From contig NC_060960.1 in assembly GCF_910589235.1 (NCBI RefSeq), positions 2,286,839 to 2,350,838 on the forward strand: a stretch of DNA of 64,000 nucleotides, written 5' to 3'. Positions 23,759 through 36,480 of this stretch are shown piece after piece. How positions within the stretch are numbered: the stretch's first letter is position 1; each line of letters opens with the position of its first letter. The notes below the pieces were generated by a model that searched no databases, was not told the origin of the DNA, and worked only from the letters and a program-made list of their open reading frames with translations. This DNA comes from Vespa crabro. Its lineage: Eukaryota; Arthropoda; Insecta; Hymenoptera; Vespidae. The position numbers and the translations under genes are program-made.

Positions 23759-25240
23759 TATAACGATTAACTTGTACACATGTGAATGTATACGTGTCTA
23801 TATCTGTATAATGGTGTACTAGCTTGACCCAATGAAAACGTTTCACAGTTTTTCATGCTTTTTCAACATTTTTCATAGGGAGACGTATTTTGATGTGGAA
23901 CGATTTAAACAAACTGAACATTCTTTTTCGTCATCGCGAAATGAAAATATTGAATCGTTGGTCGACTAATAAAAAAATAAAAAGTTTTTCATTTTTTTTT
24001 TTTTTTTTTTTTTTTTTCTTTATTTTATACAATATAATATCTATATTAATGTAACAATGATCAATGATATGTCTGTACGTACACGATTAAACAATTTGAA
24101 AGATTAAATATTATATTTCATATCACGAAGCGAAGATATCGAAATTGTTTGAACGATAATAATTCTTAGTTAATATAATTAATAATTAGTTCTTTTTTTT
24201 TTCTTATATGATACAACACAAGGATAAAATGGCGATTGTGCTTTTTATCTTCGAAGGTTTACTTCAGAAATGAAAAAGATCTCGTTGGTTGTCATTGCCA
24301 AAAATAAAATTAATTATTATTCTCGGAATCGCCTTGGTACGCCATTAAAACGTGCGAGGAAGGGTGGAGTATGACGGCACGAGGTATACTCGTTTTGTTA
24401 ATAGAGCGTTCCACGACATACGCGCCGGATTGACCCAATTCTTATTAAATTCCTGGCAGCCAAATCGATTCTGGCTCTATGTTTCGTCTGCTCGTATAAG
24501 CACAAGCGTCTTCTTCTATCCTATATCCATAAGATTCACAGATGAGAAAAAAAAAGAAAAAAAGAAAAAAGAAAAAAATAGAAAAGAATAGAATTCATTA
24601 TCTCTTTCTCTATTTTTCTACCTTCGTATCTCTTTTGATCGTTTCATTATTCATCTTCCTTTGTTCTCCATTCTGACTAACGATATCAAGTGAAATTATT
24701 AAGCTAAATTAGCACGTTGATCCAAATTTTTGTTTTTTCTCTTCTTTTTTCTTTTGAAACTTTTTTTGAAACTTCGTATCAATGTTATTCATCAATGATA
24801 CGTAAATTAAACGATTCGAAACGAATTGTTTTTACGAACGTATCAAAATGTCAAATAATTAAATCTGTAGCAGTCGAGATAGAATTGAGCTAGTTTTAAC
24901 ATAGCTAAGTATGTGCGTAGGTACATGTTCATATTACTATCTTTGACGTACTCACTTAATTTAATATCACTCGACATTGAAAGCTTCTCATAAAGATTCC
25001 TTCGTCTCTCATTATAGCGCATCGAAATTATTCGTCATTAAATTCCAAACAACAGAGACAGATGCACGAACAACGACGAACAAAGTAGAACTAGTATGCT
25101 GATTAATTGTTGAATCGATTCGTTAAGAGAGAGAAAGAGGGAGAGAGAGAAAGAGAAAATGCTGTAATACGATCGAATGTAGTCAATTTTGTTATACGTT
25201 CGAAAAGATTTGTCTCCTCTTTCTTTTTTTAAGTTTTACT
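23759..25240. other. AT-rich sequence with one CpG-rich patch
   Basis: 24330-24530 is less AT-rich, with a short open frame but no splice support. Confidence 0.4.
23992..24017 (+). repeat. Poly-T tract
   Basis: About 26 T. Confidence 0.95.
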
Positions 25241-25496
25241 TTTCTTCTCTCCTTCTCTCTTTCTCTCTCTCTCTCTCTCACTATTTCTCTTTGTCTCTCT
25301 TTTTACTTTTTTGCATTATTTTCTTCTTTTTTTGCTTTTTTAAATTCGGTTCACTGGTGGCCGATCGAATGGGAGGTAAATTACACCGAGAACGGCCTTT
25401 GTTCTCTAATGACACGATTTCCCCCTCTCTTTCATCTCTTCTCTCTCTCTCTCTTTCTTTCTCTTGTATTCTCTCTCTCTCTTTCTCTCTCTCTCA
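25241..25496 (+). repeat. Two (CT)n-rich blocks
   Basis: 25241-25313 and 25420-25496, with less AT-rich unique sequence between. Confidence 0.93.
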
Positions 25497-25790
25497 TCGT
25501 GAAGTCTGGCGTAATACGAGTTAAACGCTCGCACAATGTCTCTCGCCTCTACTCGCATGCTTTACGAGACTTCCATTGAAAACTTTGATCAATGTTTATA
25601 GGAAGAACAGAGTTACTTCGTACGAAAAGTCATAGTGAAATTTAATGGTACGCTGGATATAGCTTGAACGACGTTGGGAGAGAAGAAAATGGAAAAAAAT
25701 GATCGGACTCGAAAAGGGCGTGGAGAACGATGCCTTTCTTTTCCTGTTTTATTTTCTATGGAAATTTCACTTCTAAAATCAGCGGCCGAT

Positions 25791-25792
<2 letters not shown>

Positions 25793-25830
<38 letters not shown>

Positions 25831-25840
25831 CACATATATA
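25793..25840. repeat. (TA)n microsatellite
   Basis: TA run with GTATATAC end. Confidence 0.95.
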
Positions 25841-26499
25841 CGTACCTACTTGGAATTTTAAATCGGTATAAAGAAATGATAAACAGGGAAATGAGAGAAA
25901 GAAAATAACGGGAGAGACTCGTTCGATAGAAATTTTTTTTAATTCACTTAAGATCCTAAAAACAAATATTTTATGATATAAATGCGTCGTCGAGTTTGAA
26001 GGAAATTTAATATATTATTGCTTGTTGGTATTTGTATGTGCATGATAAAAGCCATTGCTAAAGCGAATGTGATGTATTCCATAAGTAAATGAACGATCAA
26101 TGATAAATAGAGAAGTCTTTATGGATAATGAGAAAGATAAAAGAGAAAGAGAGAGAGAGAAAAAGAGATAAAGAAAATTTCTATAATAATACATGTGACA
26201 GTGATAGAAGTCAGTGATCGAAAATTGTATTAATCAGACAAATCGATTATTGATCAGATACATATTTTTACTCACTATAGTAGACAATCGTTTCATAAAA
26301 AATTGAACACGCAGTGTATCATTATGAAAAAAACGTTCGCATAATTGAACTTATTTTAAGATACATAAAACCTAAATATCTCTTTTAACGATATCTCGAT
26401 GTCATTTTTAAGAGATTTCAGATGCTAACGACACATATTAATCTTTGATGTCGTTCAATTCTTAACAGAGGGATTTTGATTTTGTGGACAGAGAAAAAT

Positions 26500-27258
26500 G
26501 AAGCACATTTGAAGAATGAGAAAGGGAAAAGCGCGGAAATAGATACTGAGAAATACTGAGTAAAAAGGAAAATACTTGGACGAAATACAATAAAGGACTT
26601 ATAAAGATAGACTGCGTGGGAAAACAGTAAAACTGTACGGAAAAATGGTGGGGAGAAAGGGAAGAAGAAAATAAAGAGAAACGGAGCGAAGGAGATGAAA
26701 GGAAAAGAAAGAAGAGAGAGAGAGAGAGAGAGAAATAGAAAGAGAGAGAGAAGAAAAAAGAATATAACGTGGAAAAATAGAATGATGGAATTTTCGAAGT
26801 ATCTATGGAACACTCGAATGACAACCGTTCGAAGTAGTTCGACGTATCGTGATGATACACGATAGAATGAGGGCGGGAAGAAGAAAGAGTGAGAGAGGAA
26901 GATGAAAAAAGAATAAATAAATAAAGCGTGGGAAGAAAAAAGATTTAGCTGACCGGTCGAATTAACGAGAAACGAGGGAAAACAATGAGTGTGCGCGCGA
27001 ATAAAACGTCAAGCGGAAAAAAAACGGCTAGTGCTGAGCGAAGTGGTTGAAAAAGTGAAGGAAAAAGAGAAGAAGAAAAGAGTCTTAAAAAGGGGGAAGA
27101 AGAAGAAGAAGAAGAGAGAGAGAGAGAGAAAAAAAGGAGAAAAGAAAAATAAAGCAGAATTGCATGGAGAACTTTTCCGTAATAAATGAAACGAAACGTT
27201 AAGAAGAGGGAATAAAGAATGGAATTAAAGAGAAAAAAGGTCAAAAAGGAAAAAAGAA

Positions 27259-27296
<38 letters not shown>

Positions 27297-27607
27297 AGAG
27301 AGAAAGGAAATACAATAAAAAGAAAAATACACCTGCGTGTGCTAGAATCCAGAAAGAAACGTTCTTCGATGAAATATTATCGAGAAAGGGAAAAGCGATT
27401 GCAGTAAATAGTAGCGTGGAAAGTAGAAAAGATGGGACGGACTGGCAATGAAAATAAGTACTAGCGAGGGTTATAAGGAAGGGTGTTGTAGAAGCGTTCG
27501 AAACGGCTTTGGTAGGGATAAAAATTGGTGAGAGGAAAAAGAAATAAAGGGAAAGTCGAAAGTAGTAGAGAAGCAATTGGTCAATAGCTTGGTGCAACGG
27601 AAGCAAG

Positions 27608-27651
<44 letters not shown>

Positions 27652-27660
27652 CAAAAACTA
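26500..27660 (+). repeat. Polypurine domain of about 1.1 kb
   Basis: The + strand is strongly purine-biased throughout. Near-pure purine blocks occur at 26690-26760, 27053-27150, 27200-27310 and 27600-27652, including (GA)n and (GAA)n. All long frames here are artefacts of this composition. Confidence 0.85.
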
Positions 27661-28149
27661 GATAGGCAACTACTACGAGCCTCGTATTGCATTTCGCGTC
27701 GTATTTCGTAATTTTCTTTAGATAAAAAGAAAGAAAAAAAACAAAAGAAAAAAATTCGATACGTTGATACTAATTGATCGAAAGTGTGTCACCAATGAAT
27801 GATTATCGCTTGGATTTTTAATAATTTTCGAAATCCTTCGTTAATACGAGTACTAAGTTACCGTGAATAATGGGCACTGTGAAAAATACTAGGTACAGTA
27901 CGTAGTAAAGTAGAGAAAAGTAAAAAAATAGTAAAAAACGAGCAGTTACAATACCATCTATAGATTTAACGGAACGAAGAGAGAAATAAAATTATGGTGA
28001 CGTCTGAATTTTATAACTCTCTCTAACCTTACCTTTATACCTAATATTGGCTAGCTAACGGAAAATTCGCGATGGAAAATTACATTATATTAAATTCCAT
28101 TTATTTTCGTTTTCTACGTTTTTTTCTTTTATTTTTTTCTTTTGCATTT

Positions 28150-28194
<45 letters not shown>

Positions 28195-28245
28195 TTTTTC
28201 TTTAGCATTTTCTCTCTTTCTCTACCTTCTTCTCTCTCTCTTCTG
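28150..28245 (+). repeat. (CT)n pyrimidine tract
   Basis: CT run with T-rich breaks. Confidence 0.95.
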
Positions 28246-28817
28246 AAAGAGGTTCGATTACTTTTTTAAAAATTATTATATATTAAACGATATACTTTAA
28301 TAGATTGAAGGAAAAAAGAAAAACTTAAAGAGGCAATTTCCTCTTATTCCAATATGTATTGTAAACTATCAAAGTGAGCAGAAAAAGATGTAAAGTGAAA
28401 TTTTCGAAGGTTTATTTTCTTCCTTTTTTCTTTTTCTTTATTTTCTTCTCTTTTTTCCATCATAGAGATCGAATATTTCTTGAAAGGGAACATACGAAAG
28501 AACTTCCAATACGGATTTCAAAGTTCGCGGTAATGTCGATCGACGTATCGAGGCAAGATTCTTTTCCAAGAAAGTCAGGTTTCTTTCGCAAAACAAGTCG
28601 TACGTGGATTCCTTGAGAAAGTCGTTAAACTGGATGGATGAAGGTTTCGTTTACGGGTTCGAAAGTATCAGAGGGAACCCGATAGGTTCGGAACACGATG
28701 TGGATGGGGTTCAACATGCTTTCCTTCTCTCTCTTTCTCATACGTCAAGAGATTCGAGTATCGAGCATGAACGATAAACGTTCTGGACGATACCACGTTT
28801 GCCTAGATCTTTCACAA

Positions 28818-28845
28818 GGAGAAAGGCAAAGAAAGAGAGAGAGAG

Positions 28846-28892
<47 letters not shown>

Positions 28893-28904
28893 AAGAGAAA
28901 GGAG
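28818..28904 (+). repeat. (GA)n microsatellite
   Basis: GA run with AAAG breaks. Confidence 0.95.
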
Positions 28905-29210
28905 TACTTACATTCTCCTTTAAAGAAGATAGAACGATCAACGGGAACGATCGGTGAAACAACGGAGACAATTACAAGCAAAGGGCTTTCTTCAAGTTTC
29001 GTAAACTCCGAGTAAATTTCCTTTTGTTGCGATCAATCAGTTACAATTGCGTCTCGGAAAATTCGTTTCATCGTAAATCTTCGATTTACGAGATTTCGAA
29101 TTAGTTGGATCATCTTGGAAAGAAAAAAAAGGAAAAACAAAATTTTCATTGATATCTAAGCTCTTTAGTAAATTCATACTTTCATTCATAATGAATATAA
29201 AAAAATTACA

Positions 29211-29221
29211 TGTATATATAT

Positions 29222-29277
<56 letters not shown>

Positions 29278-29284
29278 ATATGTA
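29211..29284 (+). repeat. (GT)n microsatellite
   Basis: Long GT run flanked by TATA/TATG; Z-DNA-prone. Confidence 0.95.
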
Positions 29285-29698
29285 TTTTTTAATTTACATA
29301 ACTAACGAAACTGATATTTCGTTATAACAAAATCGTAAAACTTGTTCATTTTTAATAACAATTCTCGGTTACAAACGAACTATGGATTTCTGAAAAATGT
29401 TATCTTGTAACGAACAAAAAAAAAGGAATTGTTTTTGATGCGATTTTTTGTATAAATATCGGAAACTTCACGGAACATGAATTCATTTATGATCAATATA
29501 GGAGATCGATTTTCCTTTTACAAATAATACTTTGAAAATCGGTTATCCGCGGAGATGTTATTTCAAATTGAAAACGATACGTATGAGAATTTCAATGACG
29601 AGAGGAGTGTTTATATCCTGACCGAATCAATGTTGATCCAGCATAGGTGCAAATATTCGCGAATATTCACGGATTCTATCACAATATTACTAGAAGAG

Positions 29699-29736
29699 TG
29701 AGAAAAAAGAAAGAGAAAAAGAAAGAAAAAAAGAAA

Positions 29737-29787
<51 letters not shown>
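29699..29787 (+). repeat. (GA)n purine tract
   Basis: A/G-rich, then a pure GA run. Confidence 0.95.
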
Positions 29788-29790
<3 letters not shown>

Positions 29791-31036
29791 TCGTTGAACA
29801 AATGTATCGTGTATCGGAATTTAAACCGATTTCGATAATTTCTCCTTCGTACAATTTGCTCCAATAAACTCGAGAAAGTTCAAATAATAAACTTTATTAT
29901 AGTAAAATACATTAAACAAAATAAAAAAGAAACACAATTGATGAAAACTAAAGATGATACGATTTGAAACATTCGAATCATAAAGTTAAGCCGATCGAGT
30001 CGATCGATTTTGTTCGTTCGAAAAGAAAAAAGAAAGACAAAGAGGAAAAGTAAATAAAGAAAACGGTTTCAATGATTTTACCATTGATCCGTAAACTCAT
30101 TCCGATCGCGAACATACGAAAAAGCACGTACTAGTAGGAAAATGAAGAGATTGATTCTAGTAGTAACGTGAATTCGTTGAAACAATTTGTCGTTGAAGTA
30201 GCATTTCGTCGAAAAAAGAAAAAAAAAGAAAATAAAAGAAAAAAGAGGAAAAGGAAAAAGAAAAATTAAGGATGGACTATGCTTCAAACGGAATCACGCG
30301 AGCGAGTTCTCTTTTCGCTTGAAATTTCAGCGACGCTGCTTTGTAATGACTTCGGATGGTTGTGAGCTTGGGGAGTCGTGTTTACTCGGTGAAAGGAGAA
30401 CGAAATGAAATAAAGGGAAAACCGCGTGAAAACTCAAGCGGAAAATGTTCTCCACGTTTCTACGCAACGTTGGATTTTACAGGATTGAACAGTATTGAGG
30501 TTCTTCGTTAAAGGGTCAGCGATTTTGTAATTGTTAAAAAATAAAAGAAAAAAAAATAAAAGGAGATAGAATAATCGTCGAAATAAAATCAAACGTTACA
30601 TCGTAATAATGTACTCTTTGGTTATAAAAAAAAAAAGAAAAAAAAAATTAAAAAAGAGATCGTTACTATATACGCAATCAACGTGAAAAGAAAATGTTCT
30701 GCTTCTCAAACAAAGCCAAACGCAATTGACTTGTCAATATTAAATTATATGAAAAATGTGAAAGTACGTATTGTATGAAAACAAGTTTAATAGAAAAGTT
30801 TGAGAATAGAGCTGAATGAAACTATTACATAAACAAATGAAACTATAAAACAAGTTTGTAATAGAGTGTTAAAATATTTAATAATTTTGTTCGTACAACA
30901 GTAACGATTTCGCATTTCTCATGAGAAATATTATCATATATTATATAAATAAAGTTAAAATGAGAACGTAATTCGATTCGTGCAGATACATATATATATA
31001 TATATGAATATATTATATAAAAAAATATATATGTGC

Positions 31037-31092
<56 letters not shown>

Positions 31093-32205
31093 AGTGATAA
31101 AGAGAGAATGTTGAATTTATTTAACAAACCGAATTAATAGGGAAAATAACAACGTATCTTTATCCACTTGTTTTTAAGACCAAAGAATAATATTGTATTT
31201 ACTCGATTATGAGTCACGCATTATTATATTTATTATCAAGCACGTTGGTACGACAGTTTCTCAGTTTGTCCTGAATATTATTCGCGTGCAAGGGGAATGT
31301 CCGTCGTTTTCGTTGAGAAATAGTTACCTCACGTGTAGTACGTATATTTTAATTATTTCGTCGAGAGAAAACAGACTGTTTGCCAGAAAGCGTGAGAAAG
31401 AGTGTGATAATAAATGGACAAACATGTATACATAAATGTATTTATGCTATACGCGATAACATTAGTATTTTTAGCTTTGAAAAACAAAAGATTTTTTTTT
31501 CTTTAATTAGCGACAATCAAACAACGATTCACATCGGTTTTAATTCAATGGCTCAAAACATTTAAAAATCTCTTTATGATAAGAAACAAAGAAAGAAAAA
31601 AAAAGAAAGAATAGTATCTAAAAATCAGGAACGATATTATTTTCTGTGATAATTGATTATCCATCGATAATTAATTAATCACGTGGAACCTTTGATTTTT
31701 TTACAGTGAAACTTCATAATGCAAGCTGTGCTTATATTACCAAGATGGATGACGATATGTCAGTCTTCTGGGATGTTTAGAAAAAGAAAAAGACATGGAT
31801 TTATTCAACTTTACGTCACAACTTTCTGTCATTGACATATCAAATATCTTCCTATCAAAAAACCTTCAGCAATATTCCTTCTTCGTCTCTTTCCTTTTTT
31901 TTTCATTTTCCTTTCTTCTTTTTTTTCCTTTTTCTCACTCTTCGATCGATCTTCCGAATCAAAATTCCGTTGACGTTCGCTGGTAGCATCTAACCAAACC
32001 CCACGTTCTTTTTTTTCCGCTCGACATTCGTTCCTCTATATTGTGACACGTATCTCAATAAAATATACACGAAACCAATAGGATCAGGCAAAATGGGATA
32101 CGGCACTTAATGCGAGGAGCTAGAAAGTTATTTTCTTTTCCTTCTATCTTTTTACCTTGTTCTCTTTCTTTCGAGTACATTTTATCGATTAATTCTAGTC
32201 AAGGA

Positions 32206-32207
<2 letters not shown>
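29788..32207. other. AT-rich and A/G-rich sequence, nothing recognised
   Basis: Only short frames, and no splice-site pairs that I trust. Confidence 0.4.
31040..31092 (+). repeat. (GA)n microsatellite
   Basis: GA run. Confidence 0.95.

Positions 32208-32244
<37 letters not shown>
32208..32244 (+). repeat. (GA)n microsatellite
   Basis: GA run. Confidence 0.95.
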
Positions 32245-32246
<2 letters not shown>

Positions 32247-32735
32247 CGCTAGTTAAGAGTTTAAGAAAAAGAAGAAAAAGAAGAGAAGATGGAAGGAGAC
32301 AGTGTTAAATCGCTTTAAATTGCTACGAATTGCACTTACGCTTTAGTTGTGCAACCAACGTACCGCCCCGATCCTTCTGTTAACCTTTCTTTCATCACGG
32401 GTCCTTTTCCTACTCCTTCTTATCGAGCTTAAGAGCAGCATCCATTTTGGTTATAATTCCAAGCCGTTCGTTAGATTTAAACAGTCAGGAAAAATTTGTA
32501 AGCTCGTGATAAAAGAAAAAAGGAGAAAGAATATAGCGTAGAAGGGTTGAATGTTGAGGTTGAATGTAATAAAAAGTATCAAGGACGTCGGCCATTTTGT
32601 TTGCTAAAGATCAACCAGAAAAATCTCAAATGTTTTACGTTAATTCTCTTTTCTTTTTCTACGTTTATCTTCGAGATGCAAAGTAATTAAATGATAATTA
32701 CAAAGGAATATTTTTAATACGTAATATTTTGTTTT

Positions 32736-32738
<3 letters not shown>

Positions 32739-32786
<48 letters not shown>

Positions 32787-32820
32787 GATAGGTATTTATA
32801 GGTGTGTGTGTGTCTGTGTG
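32739..32820. repeat. (TA)n and short (GT)n
   Basis: TA run 32739-32783 and GT run 32802-32820. Confidence 0.93.
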
Positions 32821-34263
32821 TATATATAACGTATTCAACGTATGTATATAAATACGTTGAATTTGAAATATTATTATTAATTTACCATTTTGAACATTTC
32901 GTGAAGAATATTTATTTATATATTGTAGAATTAGCATAATTAAAATGTAGAACTATTTCAGTTTTGATTAAAGCTTAGGATTACAGTTCCTAAAGTTTGG
33001 TTTATACTACTCTGCTCAAATAGTAATAGGATTTACACGAATTTCTCATACTTAGAATCATTATCGATTATCTGACGTATGTTAGGATATTATTGTTTTG
33101 TGGAATGTCTGAATATTTCATAACAAACAATTCAAAGAAGCTGTCCGATTTTTCATATTTAGAATAAATATTCACATGTTTATAATAATTTTGGCTAACA
33201 AATTGAGGAAAAAATGTTGATTATTTTCATTCTATTTCATCGCTGTTGAAATATATTAAATATATGTTAATAAGGAGTATTAATATTCGACATTGTGAAG
33301 CCTTTTTTATCTTATAGAATAATCAATCGATTATTATTATAAATAATCAATGATTTTCTTAATCGTCTTTTGTGAATATAATAAATATATAATATGATTA
33401 ATGAGCATATTGGAAATTTTCATTAAAGTTACAGATATAAAATAATTAATTTGCAATGATCGAAAGTCTAATAATGGTAATTATTGGGGATATATAGCCA
33501 AAACGTAAATAATACAATATAAGAGAAATTCCATATGTGGAAATATAATAAGTGAATATTATACGTGCAAATAATTTATTATAAAATTTATTGTCAATAT
33601 TTTTCGTGAACAGATAAATTAAAGAGTATCGTGGACGAAATTCTTTTTACCTTTCATTTGTTATAATTTTTTATATTAACCTATTATATGGAAATGTTGC
33701 TGTCTCTTTTTTTTTTTTTTTAGAGAAAAATCATAATAGTGTTGCATTTTATTTAAATGTACATTTTAACGTACAACGATAATAAATATGTCTATATTCA
33801 AATGAAATGTAATTGAGCCTATAAAAGTATATCATGGTATAAGCTTATAATGAAACAACATCAACGTAAATATTTTTTTACATGTTGTGCGAGAGTGCAC
33901 ATTTCTACAACGTGCAATGTATGCATTTGATGCTCAATGCTTTGGATATTAATTTCGAGCAGCCAAAGAGTTTCGATCGACGAAAATTAGAAAGAGAAAT
34001 AGAGAAAAAGAAAGAGAGAGAGAGAATTATTCTTCAAAATCTGATGAAAGTATATTATTGTGCTTTACCTGAAAGTCAAAAAAAGAGATAAAAGAAAAAA
34101 AAATAAAATTGGATCGTTCTTTCTTTATTATCTCTAAAAATCTAATGATTTTAATTATTAGAATATTACAAAATATTAAAGAACATATAAGTATACTATT
34201 GATTGTATTGATAATTAATTTTTAAAAAAAGGAAATTATATAAATCCAAATATCCTGATTGAA

Positions 34264-34315
<52 letters not shown>

Positions 34316-35158
34316 TAAAAACTTTGTATTTTTCTCTATATTATTCAAGTTTATAAGCAACTTTTAAAAAAATTGCAAAATTTATTTAAATTATTCTTTA
34401 TATTACTATAGACATAATAAAAAAATAATTATTTTTATGACGTAATTTTTTTCTGTTTTTATACATATTCATTTGTCTACTTCCATGTTAACTATAGTAT
34501 TTTGAAAAATTTTCAATTACTTTCTGACCATATTTCAAATGGATATGACCGAATAAAAAACATCTAATGTCTTATAAAACATTTTATATCATCCGCGCGC
34601 GTACTGAAAGAAGTTTCTATTGTCAACGCGTTAATGTATGCTTCCGCAGTTAATTAATTACGTACTAGTCAAAGTAACGGAACAACATGCTTCCGTCTAT
34701 TGAGGCATCAAATATGTCGTAGTTTGAAATTTCACGCGTTCCAAAAGCAGAAAAGTTACGACTCCAAAAGACATAACCCGTCGTCTCTTACATTGTTCCC
34801 TTTACCAAGGAAGAAAATCCAGGCATGGTGAGCTCTTGTAAGCACGTACAGCTACTACAAAAAGATTCCTACGGGATTCCTCTCACGACATTTGCAGCCA
34901 CGTATTTTATTTCCAAGCGAAAACGTTCGAGGCAACTGTACCCCTTACAGATCGACTTTTTTCTCTCTTGTCTTCTCTCTCTTTTTTTCTCTTTCTTTCT
35001 TTTTTCTTTCTATTTCTATTAACATTTGCGAGAAAAAACATTGGAGAATTGAAAGACGTAACGAGCTAAATAAATTTCAATTCGGAAATTATCTTTTACG
35101 TTGGAAAATACTTTTATTTTGTTTTCTCCTTTCTATCATTCGATAAACAAATTAAAAA
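32821..35158. other. Very AT-rich sequence
   Basis: Mostly featureless. The patch 34590-34920 is less AT-rich and contains GCGCGCG at 34594-34602. Confidence 0.4.
34266..34311. repeat. (TA)n microsatellite
   Basis: Uninterrupted. Confidence 0.95.
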
Positions 35159-35206
35159 ATTATTTTAATTGAAGTAAGAAATATTTCCTACTTCAATTAA
35201 AATAAT
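35159..35206. repeat. 48-base near-perfect palindrome
   Basis: Arms ATTATTTTAATTGAAGTA (35159-35176) and TACTTCAATTAAAATAAT (35189-35206). The centre GAAATATTTC is itself palindromic, so only one base pair is mismatched. The 17-base TTTAATTGAAGTAAGAA recurs at 38286-38302. Confidence 0.85.
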
Positions 35207-36239
35207 CAATTAAAATTTCTTATTTCGAAGAAATATGCTTTTAATAATTACATCAACAAATATTAAGAGTATTATTTTTATATAATTTATGAATATTTAC
35301 TTTTATCAGTTTTCATGATTATAAATATGTTTGATTCAAAAATAAAAGTTTTATTATAATTGATTTTTCACTTATGATGATACTTATTTATGAATTAACC
35401 TTACACAAGATATAAATTCATTTTTTATTATTTCTCCAGAATTTTGAAATAAATTCTAACAGTTTCTTTAGTTTCTTAATCATTCTAAAAGTTTTCGATA
35501 ATCAATATTTTTTGCCTACTTTTTCTGTTACGAGAAATAACTAAATCTATATACAAATCTATATAATACATATACACACATAGAAACAAACAAATACACA
35601 CACACACACATGTATATGTATTATATATATGTACATGTATATGTATATATATAAATGTACGAACGTTTTAAATTATCAACATAGAAGATCTTAGAAAAGT
35701 AACGACTGAATGTGACGGTGATCGATGATCTTTTAGGATCAAGCATGACATAGGGCCGATTTAACAAGCTCTCGTAGCATCCGTCATCAAATCGAGATAT
35801 GGTTATCGGTAAGCAGAAGGAGATTCTATCGGTATCTATGGGGAATTGCATACGTGCATCGACGGATCAGCTAGTTAACAGTGGACATTGCTTCCTCTAT
35901 GAAGATAATCTGATGCAAGTTCGTATCAATGCATATCAGTTCCTGTAACATTATTGGATATTCACTATACATTTGTCGTGATGGTAATGTTAAAAAGACG
36001 AAAGATGAATCTTTTCTGTAAACGAATTAAATATAAAAGTAGAACTTATCTAAAAATATCCTATTGTTATCATTATCGAATGCATTAACAGTATCTAATT
36101 TTCCGATCGATTATTCTTATACAATTTAACAGATTTTTTATTATTTTTTTTATATATATTTTAATATATATATATGATTACATTATATATTTTCGTTTTC
36201 TTGTTTTTAACAATTTGGGATTGTTTCGATATCGTTAAT

Positions 36240-36242
<3 letters not shown>

Positions 36243-36289
<47 letters not shown>
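36243..36289. repeat. (TA)n microsatellite
   Basis: Uninterrupted. Confidence 0.95.
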
Positions 36290-36290
<1 letters not shown>

Positions 36291-36420
36291 CGTCAATTTA
36301 ATTCATGATTTAAATTTCATTTAGTATTCTTAATAATACCAGTAATTTTAAATCTTTTTCTATATTCGTTTGTATTCATTTGTATTAATATTCTTTAAAT
36401 ATAGGAGATATTTTAACATT

Positions 36421-36480
36421 GCCCAGGTTATAACCGACATTTAATCCAAGCGAAAACCAGGATTACCTACTTGCAATTAT
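36421..36480. promoter_or_regulatory. Paired TAATCC/GGATTA sites beside a palindrome
   Basis: TAATCC (36442-36447) and GGATTA (36460-36465) face each other 12 bases apart. This is the core recognised by K50 homeodomain proteins (Bicoid, Otd/Otx, Goosecoid type). GGTTATAACC (36426-36435) is a perfect 10-base palindrome just upstream. The regulatory role is inferred. Confidence 0.3.

Noticed and set aside
28244..28262. GGTTCGATTAC resembling a tRNA B-box
   Set aside because: The upstream sequence is a (CT)n tract with no A-box and no cloverleaf arms. GGTTCGA at 2993 and 28654 also lacks tRNA context.
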